From positions 1-8,284 of the forward strand of contig JABMRW010000135.1 in the NCBI GenBank assembly GCA_013202445.1: a stretch of DNA of 8,284 nt, read 5' to 3'. A program made the position numbers and the translations under genes. Source of the DNA: Deltaproteobacteria bacterium. Lineage in GTDB: Bacteria; Chloroflexota; Dehalococcoidia; Dehalococcoidales; BS750m-G39. The notes beneath the pieces are model-generated. The model had not been told where the DNA came from, ran no database searches, and was given only the letters and a program-made list of their open reading frames with translations. Positions 1 through 5,681 of this stretch are shown in pieces; the stretch's first letter is position 1; the number at the start of each line of letters is the position of its first letter.

Positions 1-11
1 ACCCCCTTTAT

Positions 12-37
12 CCCCCTCTCCACTCTTGGAGAGGGGG
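12..37. repeat. perfect 10-bp GC-rich hairpin at left edge
   Basis: The arms ccccctctcc (12-21) and ggagaggggg (28-37) pair perfectly around the loop actctt. An A-rich stretch follows on the + strand, so there is no U-tract for a classical + strand terminator. It probably lies in the 3' flank of a gene to the left of the window, as a transcript-end structure or a dispersed palindrome. Its arms can also pair with those of the next hairpin (ccccctct with agaggggg), so the two structures are partly exclusive. Confidence 0.6.
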
Positions 38-47
38 AATGAGAAAA

Positions 48-70
48 AAGAGGGGGCTTTGCCCCCTCTT
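48..70. repeat. palindrome family, copy 1 (loop ttt)
   Basis: The arms aagagggggc (48-57) and gccccctctt (61-70) are perfect complements around loop ttt. The same arms with a different loop (aac) recur at 2175-2197, and a degenerate version sits at 6735-6749. Read on the - strand, the stem is followed by TTTTTTCTC, which would suit an intrinsic terminator for leftward transcription. No - strand gene is visible here to need one. A dispersed intergenic palindrome is the simpler reading. Confidence 0.7.
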
Positions 71-144
71 GGACTCCTCGTAATTGGACTTTACCTCCCT
101 CTTTTTGAATATACCCCTTATAGGGCATTGACCAAACAAAATAA

Positions 145-172
145 TTGAGCTACACTTGGATTATGGTATACT
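145..172 (+). promoter_or_regulatory. extended -10 promoter for the dksA-lspA-rluD operon
   Basis: TTGAGC (145-150, four of six matches to TTGACA) is separated by 16 nt from TATACT (167-172, five of six matches to TATAAT). TG at 164-165, one base upstream of the -10, makes it an extended -10 element. This is the best sigma70-type site in the 340-nt gene-free stretch. A start near 178-180 would give a leader of about 160 nt. Confidence 0.55.
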
Positions 173-177
173 TTAGC

Positions 178-340
178 ACTTCGGGATTTAGCTATAGTGG
201 TTGGGTAGGCAGGCGGTGGATACCATTAGCCAGTTGCGGGTGATGCTGGACTAAACTTTTTTGCCCGCTTACGGTTCTCTTAAAAATCATTAACTATAGG
301 TGATTACCTGCTAGCATAGCTAGACGGAGGTCAGGGAAAG
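178..340 (+). other. gene-free 5' leader with ribosome binding site
   Basis: No open frame with a credible start is seen here. A tgg-ata-cca core around 217-225, extendable with G-U pairs, and a ccag/ctgg pair further on are the only small stems noticed. Neither matches a riboswitch class I can name. The stretch ends in ggaggt (326-331), a strong Shine-Dalgarno 9 nt before the ATG at 341. The rest of 1-340 holds the two edge hairpins, the promoter and otherwise AT-rich sequence. Confidence 0.35.
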
Positions 341-727
341 ATGAAGAAGACGGATAAAGCGAACCCAACCTCCAATCTGCTGCGGGCTCGTCTGGAGGGC
401 GAGCGCAAGCAGTTGATTGGAGAGATGGAGCAATTAAAATCCACTATTCGCCCGGCTGACGAGCGGCGTGAGGGCAGCCCCTTCGGCAAGAGGGAGGAGG
501 AGGCTACCGAGAGCTACGAGCTGGAGCGGCGGCTGACTCTGGAGAAGAGCATCAGGGAGCAGCTGGCGGCGGTGGAGCACGCCCTGCAGAAGTTTGAAGA
601 CGGCACCTACGGTCTGTGTGATAGCTGCGGTCAGTCGATACCCCCGGAACGGCTGGAAGCCCTGCCTAAGGCCACTCTGTGCCTGGGCTGTAAGGCGCGT
701 CAGGCTAAGGATGCCAAAGGTAAATAA
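341..727 (+). CDS. DksA/TraR-family zinc-finger regulator
   Basis: This 128-residue cytoplasmic protein belongs to the DksA/TraR family, whose members bind RNA polymerase through its secondary channel and tune initiation, in E. coli together with ppGpp. Residues about 10-85 are highly charged and helical, consistent with a coiled coil, and carry an acidic stretch (EEEATE, 52-57) typical of the family. Residues 93-117 form the C4 zinc finger C93-x2-C96-x17-C114-x2-C117, followed by a basic tail. The length is close to that of DksA and the YteA-like proteins. The ATG at 341 has a strong ggaggt site. It is first in an operon, and lspA begins inside its last codons. The coiled-coil tip is not a clear DxxDxA match, so DksA-like ppGpp synergy should not be assumed. 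The family call is firm and the regulatory targets are unknown. Confidence 0.9.
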   Translation: MKKTDKANPTSNLLRARLEGERKQLIGEMEQLKSTIRPADERREGSPFGKREEEATESYELERRLTLEKSIREQLAAVEHALQKFEDGTYGLCDSCGQSIPPERLEALPKATLCLGCKARQAKDAKGK

Positions 728-1220
728 CCCCCGGGCCGGGCGGTATGTGGCCTTTTTTCTTATCGCCTTACTGTTGGTGGTGGCCGACCAGCTTACCAAG
801 GGGTGGATAAGAGAAAATCTGGCTATCGGGCAATCGCTGTGGAGATGGGGCATATTCGAGATAGCCCGTGTCCCCCCCAACACCGGCGCCGCCTTCGGCC
901 TTTTCCCCGACCAGACCTTTCTCCTGGTCATAGTTTCCGGTATCGGTATCGCCTTTATTCTGGTCTACGCCTTCCTTATTTACCGCCGCTACCCCTTTTT
1001 AGACAGCTGGTTGAGCCGGGTGGCCCTGGGCATGATTTTAGGCGGCACCATAGGCAACCTGATTGAACGTATTCGCTACCTGCTGGGCCAGCTGGGCGGG
1101 GTCACCGATTTCGTCCATATCGGCTGGTGGCCGCCGTTTAACCTGGCTGATTCGGCGGTGGTGGTCGGCGTTATCCTGTTTATCTATACCCTTTTCCCCC
1201 TGGCCCAGAAGCGTGATTAG
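711..1220 (+). CDS. lspA: lipoprotein signal peptidase (SPase II)
   Basis: This 169-residue inner-membrane aspartyl protease cleaves the signal peptide from prolipoproteins after Lgt adds diacylglycerol to the lipobox cysteine. Four hydrophobic segments are visible, at about 12-26, 69-90, 104-118 and 145-163. Family motifs in order are VADQ-TK (24-30), NTGAAFG (57-63), GGTIGNLIER (111-120), VTDF (131-134) and FNLADSA (143-149). D133 and D147 match the catalytic aspartate pair. E119 replaces the usual Asp of the NLIDR motif, which is not one of the catalytic pair. The ATG at 711 gives a normal length and N-terminus. The frame stays open upstream to an ATG at 594, but that would add residues that only shadow the zinc-finger gene. 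The gene overlaps the regulator by 17 nt, implying translational coupling, and has only a weak binding site of its own. Confidence 0.95.
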   Translation: MPKVNNPRAGRYVAFFLIALLLVVADQLTKGWIRENLAIGQSLWRWGIFEIARVPPNTGAAFGLFPDQTFLLVIVSGIGIAFILVYAFLIYRRYPFLDSWLSRVALGMILGGTIGNLIERIRYLLGQLGGVTDFVHIGWWPPFNLADSAVVVGVILFIYTLFPLAQKRD

Positions 1221-1231
1221 TCGGCTTGGTG

Positions 1232-2128
1232 ATGGATAAGTTACACAGTCTTATCGCTGACGAGGGAGGCGTCCGCCTCGATAAATACGTCTGCCAGCAG
1301 CTCCCCGAGCTTTCCCGCGCCCGGGTGCAGAAGCTGATTGCCGACGGTCATATAACGGTAAACGGCCGGATGGCTAAGCCGGGGCTCAGGCTCAATACCG
1401 GCGATAAGCTTAAGATTGCTATTCCCCCCACCCCTTCTGAACAGTTGCTTCCCGAATCTATACCCCTCAATATCCTCTATGAAGACGAAGACCTTTTGGC
1501 CGTCGATAAACCGGCCGGGCTGACCGTTCATCCGGCGCCGGGGCATACCAGCCATACTTTAGTCAACGCCCTGCTGGCGTACTTTCCCCACCTGGCTGAC
1601 ATCGGCGATTCACTGCGCCCCGGTATCGTCCACCGTCTGGATAAGGATACCTCGGGGGTGATGCTGGTGGCTAAGAACAGCGCTGCTCAAGACAACCTTA
1701 TCGGGCAGTTCAAGTCCCACTCGGTGACCAAGGCCTATATGGTGCTGGTCAAGGGGCGTTTAACGCCTGACACCGGCATCATTGAAGCAGCTATAGGCCG
1801 CGACCCCCGCCACCGCCAGCGCATGGCGGTAGTCGTCGGTGGCCGGGAAGCCAGCACCGGGTATCAGGTGGTTAAATATTTCGTGGACTATACTTTACTT
1901 GAGGTCAGGCCCCAGACCGGGCGCACCCACCAGATAAGGGTGCATCTGGGGGCAATCGGCTTTCCTGTAGTGGGGGATAAGATTTACGGCGTTAAGTCCC
2001 CGTTTGTGCCCCGCCAGTTCCTGCACGCCTGCCGGTTGGGCTTTAGCCTCCCCTCCTCCGGGGAGTACGTTGAGTTTAAGTCCGAGTTGCCGGAGGATTT
2101 GGAGCGGGCGCTCAAGGATATAGCTTAG
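1232..2128 (+). CDS. rluD: RluA/RluD-family 23S rRNA pseudouridine synthase
   Basis: This 298-residue protein isomerises uridine to pseudouridine in RNA; RluD acts on the helix 69 loop of 23S rRNA. An N-terminal S4 RNA-binding domain (about 14-62, with RLDKYV and the SRARVQKLI-xxG-xxxVNG pattern) precedes the synthase domain. The signature GIVHRLDKDTSG spans 131-142, with D137 as the catalytic Asp. Further core motifs are VDKPAGLTVHP (91-101), RPQTGRTHQIRVHL (226-239) and the C-terminal FLHA (263-266). The length is normal for the S4-containing branch. Starts at TTG 1226, GTG 1229 and ATG 1232 are in frame and the ATG is preferred. The gene starts 11 nt after lspA stops, so it is cotranscribed. 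The subfamily (RluD as against RluC or another RluA-like enzyme) and thus the exact target uridines cannot be settled from sequence alone. Confidence 0.9.
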   Translation: MDKLHSLIADEGGVRLDKYVCQQLPELSRARVQKLIADGHITVNGRMAKPGLRLNTGDKLKIAIPPTPSEQLLPESIPLNILYEDEDLLAVDKPAGLTVHPAPGHTSHTLVNALLAYFPHLADIGDSLRPGIVHRLDKDTSGVMLVAKNSAAQDNLIGQFKSHSVTKAYMVLVKGRLTPDTGIIEAAIGRDPRHRQRMAVVVGGREASTGYQVVKYFVDYTLLEVRPQTGRTHQIRVHLGAIGFPVVGDKIYGVKSPFVPRQFLHACRLGFSLPSSGEYVEFKSELPEDLERALKDIA

Positions 2129-2174
2129 CCCCTCCCCTTTTTTTATCTTTTCCCGCCCGCCGCCCTTTAAGGTA

Positions 2175-2197
2175 AAGAGGGGGCAACGCCCCCTCTT
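2175..2197. repeat. palindrome family, copy 2 (loop aac)
   Basis: The arms aagagggggc (2175-2184) and gccccctctt (2188-2197) are identical to those of copy 1, while the loop is aac rather than ttt. The copy lies 46 nt after the rluD stop. No T-tract follows on either strand. A T-rich run (2139-2145) lies upstream of it with no stem before it, so this is at best an unconventional terminator or 3' stabilising structure for the upstream operon. Confidence 0.75.
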
Positions 2198-2220
2198 AAA
2201 CACCCCCAAAAAAGAAACTG

Positions 2221-2239
2221 ATAGAAGTATCACTTCTGT
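2221..2239. repeat. small AT-rich hairpin
   Basis: The arms agaagt (2223-2228) and acttct (2232-2237) pair perfectly around atc. A G-U pair and an A-T pair extend the stem outward to 2221-2239. It sits directly 5' of the G-quadruplex motif. No T-tract follows, so no terminator role is claimed. Confidence 0.4.
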
Positions 2240-2309
2240 AGGGTGGGAGGGTGGGAAATAACACGTACTCTAAAAGCCGGGCTAGACCTCCCCTTATCCC
2301 CCCACCCTA
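2239..2309. repeat. 9-bp inverted repeat enclosing about 53 nt
   Basis: The left arm tagggtggg (2239-2247) and the right arm cccacccta (2301-2309) are exact inverse complements. The right arm is preceded by ccttatccccc, which resembles the tttatccccc stretch at the far left of the window (8-16). These C-rich tracts look like related pieces of a dispersed repeat. The DNA to the right of the right arm is AT-rich and leads into the restriction gene, so this inverted repeat is near the left junction of the accessory block. Confidence 0.45.
2241..2255 (+). other. G-quadruplex motif, four G3 tracts with single-base loops
   Basis: The sequence GGGTGGGAGGGTGGG has four runs of three guanines joined by loops of one base each (T, A, T). 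Such 1-1-1 loop G3 motifs are known to fold as very stable parallel quadruplexes in potassium. The motif is on the coding strand about 115 nt upstream of the endonuclease gene. Its first half (tagggtggg, 2239-2247) is also the inverse complement of cccacccta at 2301-2309, so a duplex stem and a quadruplex would compete. Confidence 0.55.
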
Positions 2310-2327
2310 GAATGTCGCTAAATTAGA

Positions 2328-2336
2328 TGGTAGAAT
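2328..2336 (+). promoter_or_regulatory. extended -10 promoter element for the R-M pair
   Basis: TGG followed by TAGAAT (2331-2336, five of six matches to TATAAT) makes an extended -10. No convincing -35 is present at 16-18 nt upstream, which extended -10 promoters can tolerate. A start near 2343 would leave a leader of about 27 nt with aggtgg (2360-2365) as binding site for the ATG at 2370. No operator or controller-protein box was recognised. Confidence 0.4.
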
Positions 2337-2369
2337 GGGGGTAAGCGTAGTTGCTGGATAGGTGGTCGC

Positions 2370-3275
2370 ATGAAAGAATTATGGAGTAAAGAACAGGAGA
2401 TAAGGTTCTTTACCGAGTTTAGAAAATCTGCTGCACCAGAGCAGTTGTTTTATTTGAGTGATGATAATAGGTATTATGCATATTGGCCTAAAAGCTATAG
2501 TGGTTCTAAAAGCACTCTGCAGGCAAGAAATGCCTTGATAGGCGATTATACTGAGAAGTGGAGTGCTGACTTGCTAAGCGAATTTGCCCAAAGCAATGGG
2601 TATCATGTTGTGAAAGGGGCTGTATGCGAAGAATTGGGTCTACCCCAAAAGTCTCCTGCAGATGTTGCCATATGTAGAACTAAGAACGTGTATCAGAAAG
2701 CTGAGGATATATTACTTATCATTGAAGTTAAGATGTCTATTGTATGGAACTGGGAACTGCAATTGCAAGCTCATGGGGAGAAGCTGGTTTGCCTAGGGGA
2801 CTACACCACACACCGGGGTAACCCGGGACTTCTGAGGTCTGACACTGTATTGAAAGCTATTGGTAAGTGCCTGAATGTAAGGATTTCCAGTTTCAAGGCT
2901 TCAGGAATCCCTATAATCGTATTGGGTAATACGCCTATTACTAGGAATTACTATGAAAAAGTTGACCACTTGAAGAGAGGTGGAATTATTCAAGGATTTT
3001 GGTCTGTAAACCCTAAACCATTGGATAAATCTTTAACTCCTCGACTGCTGAACAATGGTGAGGAGAGTATAAAGGCTACAGAGGGATTAGGTTTTTATCG
3101 GTTTGATACTTATGATGAATTTTTGAAAAAGCTAGAGGAGCTTTTTAGGGAAGAAAGGGAATTTTTCTCAAGCATGAGAACAGAAGATGAATTGGGTAAG
3201 TTTATTGAAATAGCCAATAGGGAAGCGACTTACGAGAAAAAGGCTGAGAAGTTCTTGACTTTGATAAGGGGGTAA
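2370..3275 (+). CDS. type II restriction endonuclease, PD-(D/E)XK fold (probable)
   Basis: This 301-residue cytoplasmic protein is the probable nuclease partner of the adjacent methyltransferase. The catalytic pattern seen is D98 in SPADVAI, followed about twenty residues later by the hydrophobic strand ILLIIEVKMS with E119-x-K121. This is the D...ExK arrangement of PD-(D/E)XK enzymes, in which these residues bind magnesium and cut DNA. E62 in the helix before it could be the additional conserved acidic residue seen in many members. Residues 246-300 are charged and helical. The length suits an orthodox type II enzyme. The named restriction family and the recognition site are not recognised. 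Base composition is clearly poorer in GC than the flanks (23 of 60 bases in 2401-2460, against 37 of 60 in 4321-4380, hand counts), which suggests transfer. The methyltransferase start lies 5 nt after its stop. A non-restriction nuclease is the main alternative. Confidence 0.75.
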   Translation: MKELWSKEQEIRFFTEFRKSAAPEQLFYLSDDNRYYAYWPKSYSGSKSTLQARNALIGDYTEKWSADLLSEFAQSNGYHVVKGAVCEELGLPQKSPADVAICRTKNVYQKAEDILLIIEVKMSIVWNWELQLQAHGEKLVCLGDYTTHRGNPGLLRSDTVLKAIGKCLNVRISSFKASGIPIIVLGNTPITRNYYEKVDHLKRGGIIQGFWSVNPKPLDKSLTPRLLNNGEESIKATEGLGFYRFDTYDEFLKKLEELFREEREFFSSMRTEDELGKFIEIANREATYEKKAEKFLTLIRG

Positions 3276-3280
3276 GATTA

Positions 3281-4210
3281 GTGGTTGGCAACAAGAAGTA
3301 TTATTCTCAGAGGAGACATGGCACACAAACAAGCGCTTTTGGCTCACCGGGCAGGATAAATCACGATTCAACCGCCTTTTATGCCAGTAGGTTATACGAA
3401 GGTCTGCCAGCGGAGAAAAAAACTGAATATATAGAAACCTCTATTCCGCCCCAATTTTTAGATAGGATCTTTGGTAAAACCAGCGAAAACATGGAGGAAT
3501 TGCCCGATAATAGCGTTCATCTGATGGTTACTTCCCCACCTTACAATGTGGGGAAAGACTATGACGGTAATTTGACCCTTCAAGAATATAGACAATTCCT
3601 GAAAAGAGTGTGGCAAGAAGTTTATAGGACGCTTGTCCCTGGCGGCAGAGCCTGTATCAACATAGCAAATTTGGGGAGAAAGCCATATATCCCTCTCCAT
3701 GCTTTTATCGTTGAGGATATGTTGGAGCTAGGGTTTTTAATGAGGGGTGAAATTATCTGGAACAAGGCTTCCAGTTCCAGCCCTTCTACGGCTTGGGGGA
3801 GTTGGCTTTCGGCTGCCAACCCGACTTTAAGGGATATACACGAATACATCTTGGTTTTCTCAAAAGGCATGTTTAGCAGGAACAATGCTTCTCGAAGGAT
3901 AAGCACAATTTCAAGAGAAGAATTCTTAGAATTCACCAAAAGTGTATGGACGTTTTCAGCTGAGTCAGCCCGTGGGGTAGGGCATCCAGCGCCGTTCCCT
4001 GTAGAGTTACCTTACAGGTTGCTCCAGCTTTATACATTTGAAGGAGAGGTAATTCTAGACCCCTTTATAGGAAGCGGTCAGGCGGCGATAGCAGCTACAA
4101 AGACGAATCGTCATTATGTGGGCTATGAGATAAACGAGGAGTATATAAAATTAGCAGAAAGGCGAATCAAAGAATTTCTGCTTGAATTTAAGTCTCCGAA
4201 ATTATTCTAA
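3281..4210 (+). CDS. type II DNA methyltransferase, beta class (probable N4-cytosine)
   Basis: This 309-residue SAM-dependent enzyme methylates an exocyclic amino group in DNA and should protect the host from the adjacent nuclease. Motif order is that of the beta group: catalytic motif IV TSPPY at 84-88 comes first, and the SAM-binding motif I DPFIGSGQ (260-267), followed by the acidic strand end HYVGYEIN (278-285), is C-terminal. SPPY rather than DPPY favours N4-cytosine as product, though N6-adenine cannot be excluded. The N-terminal pattern FGSPGRxxHDSTAFYxxRLY (20-39) resembles a leader seen in many N4-cytosine enzymes. This supports the GTG start at 3281, which has aaggggg at 3266-3272 as binding site. 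Low GC matches the endonuclease gene. The stop is 10 nt before the gltX ATG, and no terminator is visible between them, so read-through into gltX is likely. Recognition specificity is not predictable here. Confidence 0.9.
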   Translation: MVGNKKYYSQRRHGTQTSAFGSPGRINHDSTAFYASRLYEGLPAEKKTEYIETSIPPQFLDRIFGKTSENMEELPDNSVHLMVTSPPYNVGKDYDGNLTLQEYRQFLKRVWQEVYRTLVPGGRACINIANLGRKPYIPLHAFIVEDMLELGFLMRGEIIWNKASSSSPSTAWGSWLSAANPTLRDIHEYILVFSKGMFSRNNASRRISTISREEFLEFTKSVWTFSAESARGVGHPAPFPVELPYRLLQLYTFEGEVILDPFIGSGQAAIAATKTNRHYVGYEINEEYIKLAERRIKEFLLEFKSPKLF

Positions 4211-4220
4211 TCTTGAGAAA

Positions 4221-5681
4221 ATGACCCAACCAGTACGAGTCCGTTTTGCCCCCAGCCCCACCGGCTTTCCCCATGTCGGCAATATACGCACGGCCATGTT
4301 TAACTGGCTGCTGGCGCGGCACACCGGCGGCAAGCTGATTCTGCGCATTGAGGATACCGATGTCGCCCGCAAGGTGGAGGGCGCCGTGGAGGCCATCATG
4401 GACGGCCTGCGCTGGCTGGGGCTGGACTGGGACGAGGGCCCCGATGTCGGCGGCGACTACGGCCCCTACTATCAGTCGGAGCGGCTGGAGCTTTACAAGG
4501 CGGCCGCCGAAAGGCTGGTAGAGCAGGGGGATGCCTACTACTGCTACTGCTCCTCGGAGCGTCTTACTGAGATGCGCGCCGGGCAGGTGAAGCTTAAACA
4601 GCCCCCCGGCTACGACCGCCTCTGCCGTGAACTGACCGGAGATGAGTGTGCCCGCAGAGAGGCCGAGGGCATCAGGCCGGTGGTGCGCTTTAAGACCCCG
4701 CTGGAGGGGCAGACCCCCTATGATGATGTCATCTGGGGCAATGTTGTCGTTGAAAACAGAACCCTGGACGATTTTGTCCTGCTTAAGTCGGACGGCTACC
4801 CGACCTATCACCTGGCCAATGTCGTCGACGACCACGCCATGGAAATCAGCCATGTCATCCGCGCCGAGGAGTGGATATCCAGCACCCCCCGCCACCTCCT
4901 CCTCTATAAGGCGCTCGGCTTTGAGCCGCCGCTTTACGTCCACCACCCCATGATTTTAGGCCCCGACCGCGCCAAGCTGAGCAAGCGGCACGGCGCCGTC
5001 TCCATCCTGGACTACCGGGATATGGGCTACCTGCCGCAGACCATGTTCAACTTCCTCTCCCTCATCGGCTGGTCGCTGGACGATAAGACCGAGCTGATGA
5101 CCCGCCAGGAGCTTGTCGATAATTTCTCTCTGGAGAGAATCGGCAAGACGGGGGCTATCTTCAACCGGGAGAAGCTGGACTGGATGAACGGGGTCTATAT
5201 CCGCAATCTGACCCCCGATGAGTTTTTTGCTGCTGTCCAGCCCTATCTTATGACCGATTTGGACGCCGGCAAGGCGGTAATAGCGGAGGAGGAATACGTG
5301 AGAGCAATTCTGCCCCTGGTCCAGGAGCGGGCTAAGACCCTGCTTGAGGTGATTGAATTAACCCGCTTCTTCTTAGTTGACCAGCTTGACTATGATGCCG
5401 GCTTGCTTATCGGCAAGAACATGGACGCCGCCGCCACTGCTAAAGCGTTGAAGGCGGCTCAGGATAAGCTTACCCCCCTCTCATCATTTGACCCCGACTC
5501 CCTGGAAGCGGTGCTCCGCCCCCTGGCCGCCGAGCTTGGTTTGAAGGCCGGCCAGCTTTTCTCCGTGCTCAGGGTGGCCGTTACCGGCCGTACCGCCGCC
5601 CCGCCCCTCTTCGCTACCATGGCGGTGCTGGGCAAAGAGCGCTGCATGAAGCGGATTGAAGTCGCCCTTAAAATGCTATGA
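4221..5681 (+). CDS. gltX: glutamyl-tRNA synthetase
   Basis: This 486-residue class I aminoacyl-tRNA synthetase joins glutamate to tRNA-Glu using ATP, in the cytoplasm. The Rossmann domain starts with RFAPSPTGFPHVGN (8-21), where HVGN is the HIGH-motif variant, followed by RIEDTD (42-47). A C108-x-C110...Y131-x3-C135 set matches the zinc-site pattern of many bacterial GluRS. KLSKR (252-256) is the KMSKS loop. The C-terminal part is the helical anticodon-binding region, ending in the usual GRTAAPPLFATMAVLGKE pattern. Length is normal. The frame is open back to a TTG at 4182, but the conserved N-terminus begins at the ATG 4221. High GC marks it as native. It lies 10 nt after the methyltransferase stop with only a weak gag-like binding site, and its TGA overlaps the next ATG. 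Whether it charges tRNA-Gln as well is not visible. Confidence 0.97.
   Translation: MTQPVRVRFAPSPTGFPHVGNIRTAMFNWLLARHTGGKLILRIEDTDVARKVEGAVEAIMDGLRWLGLDWDEGPDVGGDYGPYYQSERLELYKAAAERLVEQGDAYYCYCSSERLTEMRAGQVKLKQPPGYDRLCRELTGDECARREAEGIRPVVRFKTPLEGQTPYDDVIWGNVVVENRTLDDFVLLKSDGYPTYHLANVVDDHAMEISHVIRAEEWISSTPRHLLLYKALGFEPPLYVHHPMILGPDRAKLSKRHGAVSILDYRDMGYLPQTMFNFLSLIGWSLDDKTELMTRQELVDNFSLERIGKTGAIFNREKLDWMNGVYIRNLTPDEFFAAVQPYLMTDLDAGKAVIAEEEYVRAILPLVQERAKTLLEVIELTRFFLVDQLDYDAGLLIGKNMDAAATAKALKAAQDKLTPLSSFDPDSLEAVLRPLAAELGLKAGQLFSVLRVAVTGRTAAPPLFATMAVLGKERCMKRIEVALKML

Noticed and set aside
183..255. Possible tRNA, from a D-arm-like tagctatagtggtt stretch
   Set aside because: No T-arm with GGTTC, no acceptor stem complement and no anticodon arm at the right distance.
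434..931. Open frame of 165 codons on the - strand
   Set aside because: It lies wholly opposite the zinc-finger gene and lspA, and its translation has no family motifs. It is a shadow of high-GC coding sequence.
2139..2145. T-run after rluD as an intrinsic terminator
   Set aside because: No stem lies immediately before it. The nearest hairpin (gagc/gctc, 2102-2113) is inside the gene and 25 nt away.
4182..4208. gltX promoter made of TTGAAT and TATTCT
   Set aside because: The spacer is only 15 nt and the -10 matches four of six. It would give an almost leaderless transcript, so it is too weak to list.
4182..4220. Extended N-terminus of gltX from the TTG at 4182
   Set aside because: It would overlap the methyltransferase end and add 13 residues before the conserved GluRS N-terminus. 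The ATG at 4221 fits the family.
4188..4946. Open frame of 252 codons on the - strand opposite gltX
   Set aside because: It mirrors the codon bias of gltX, has no recognisable domain and has no upstream binding site.
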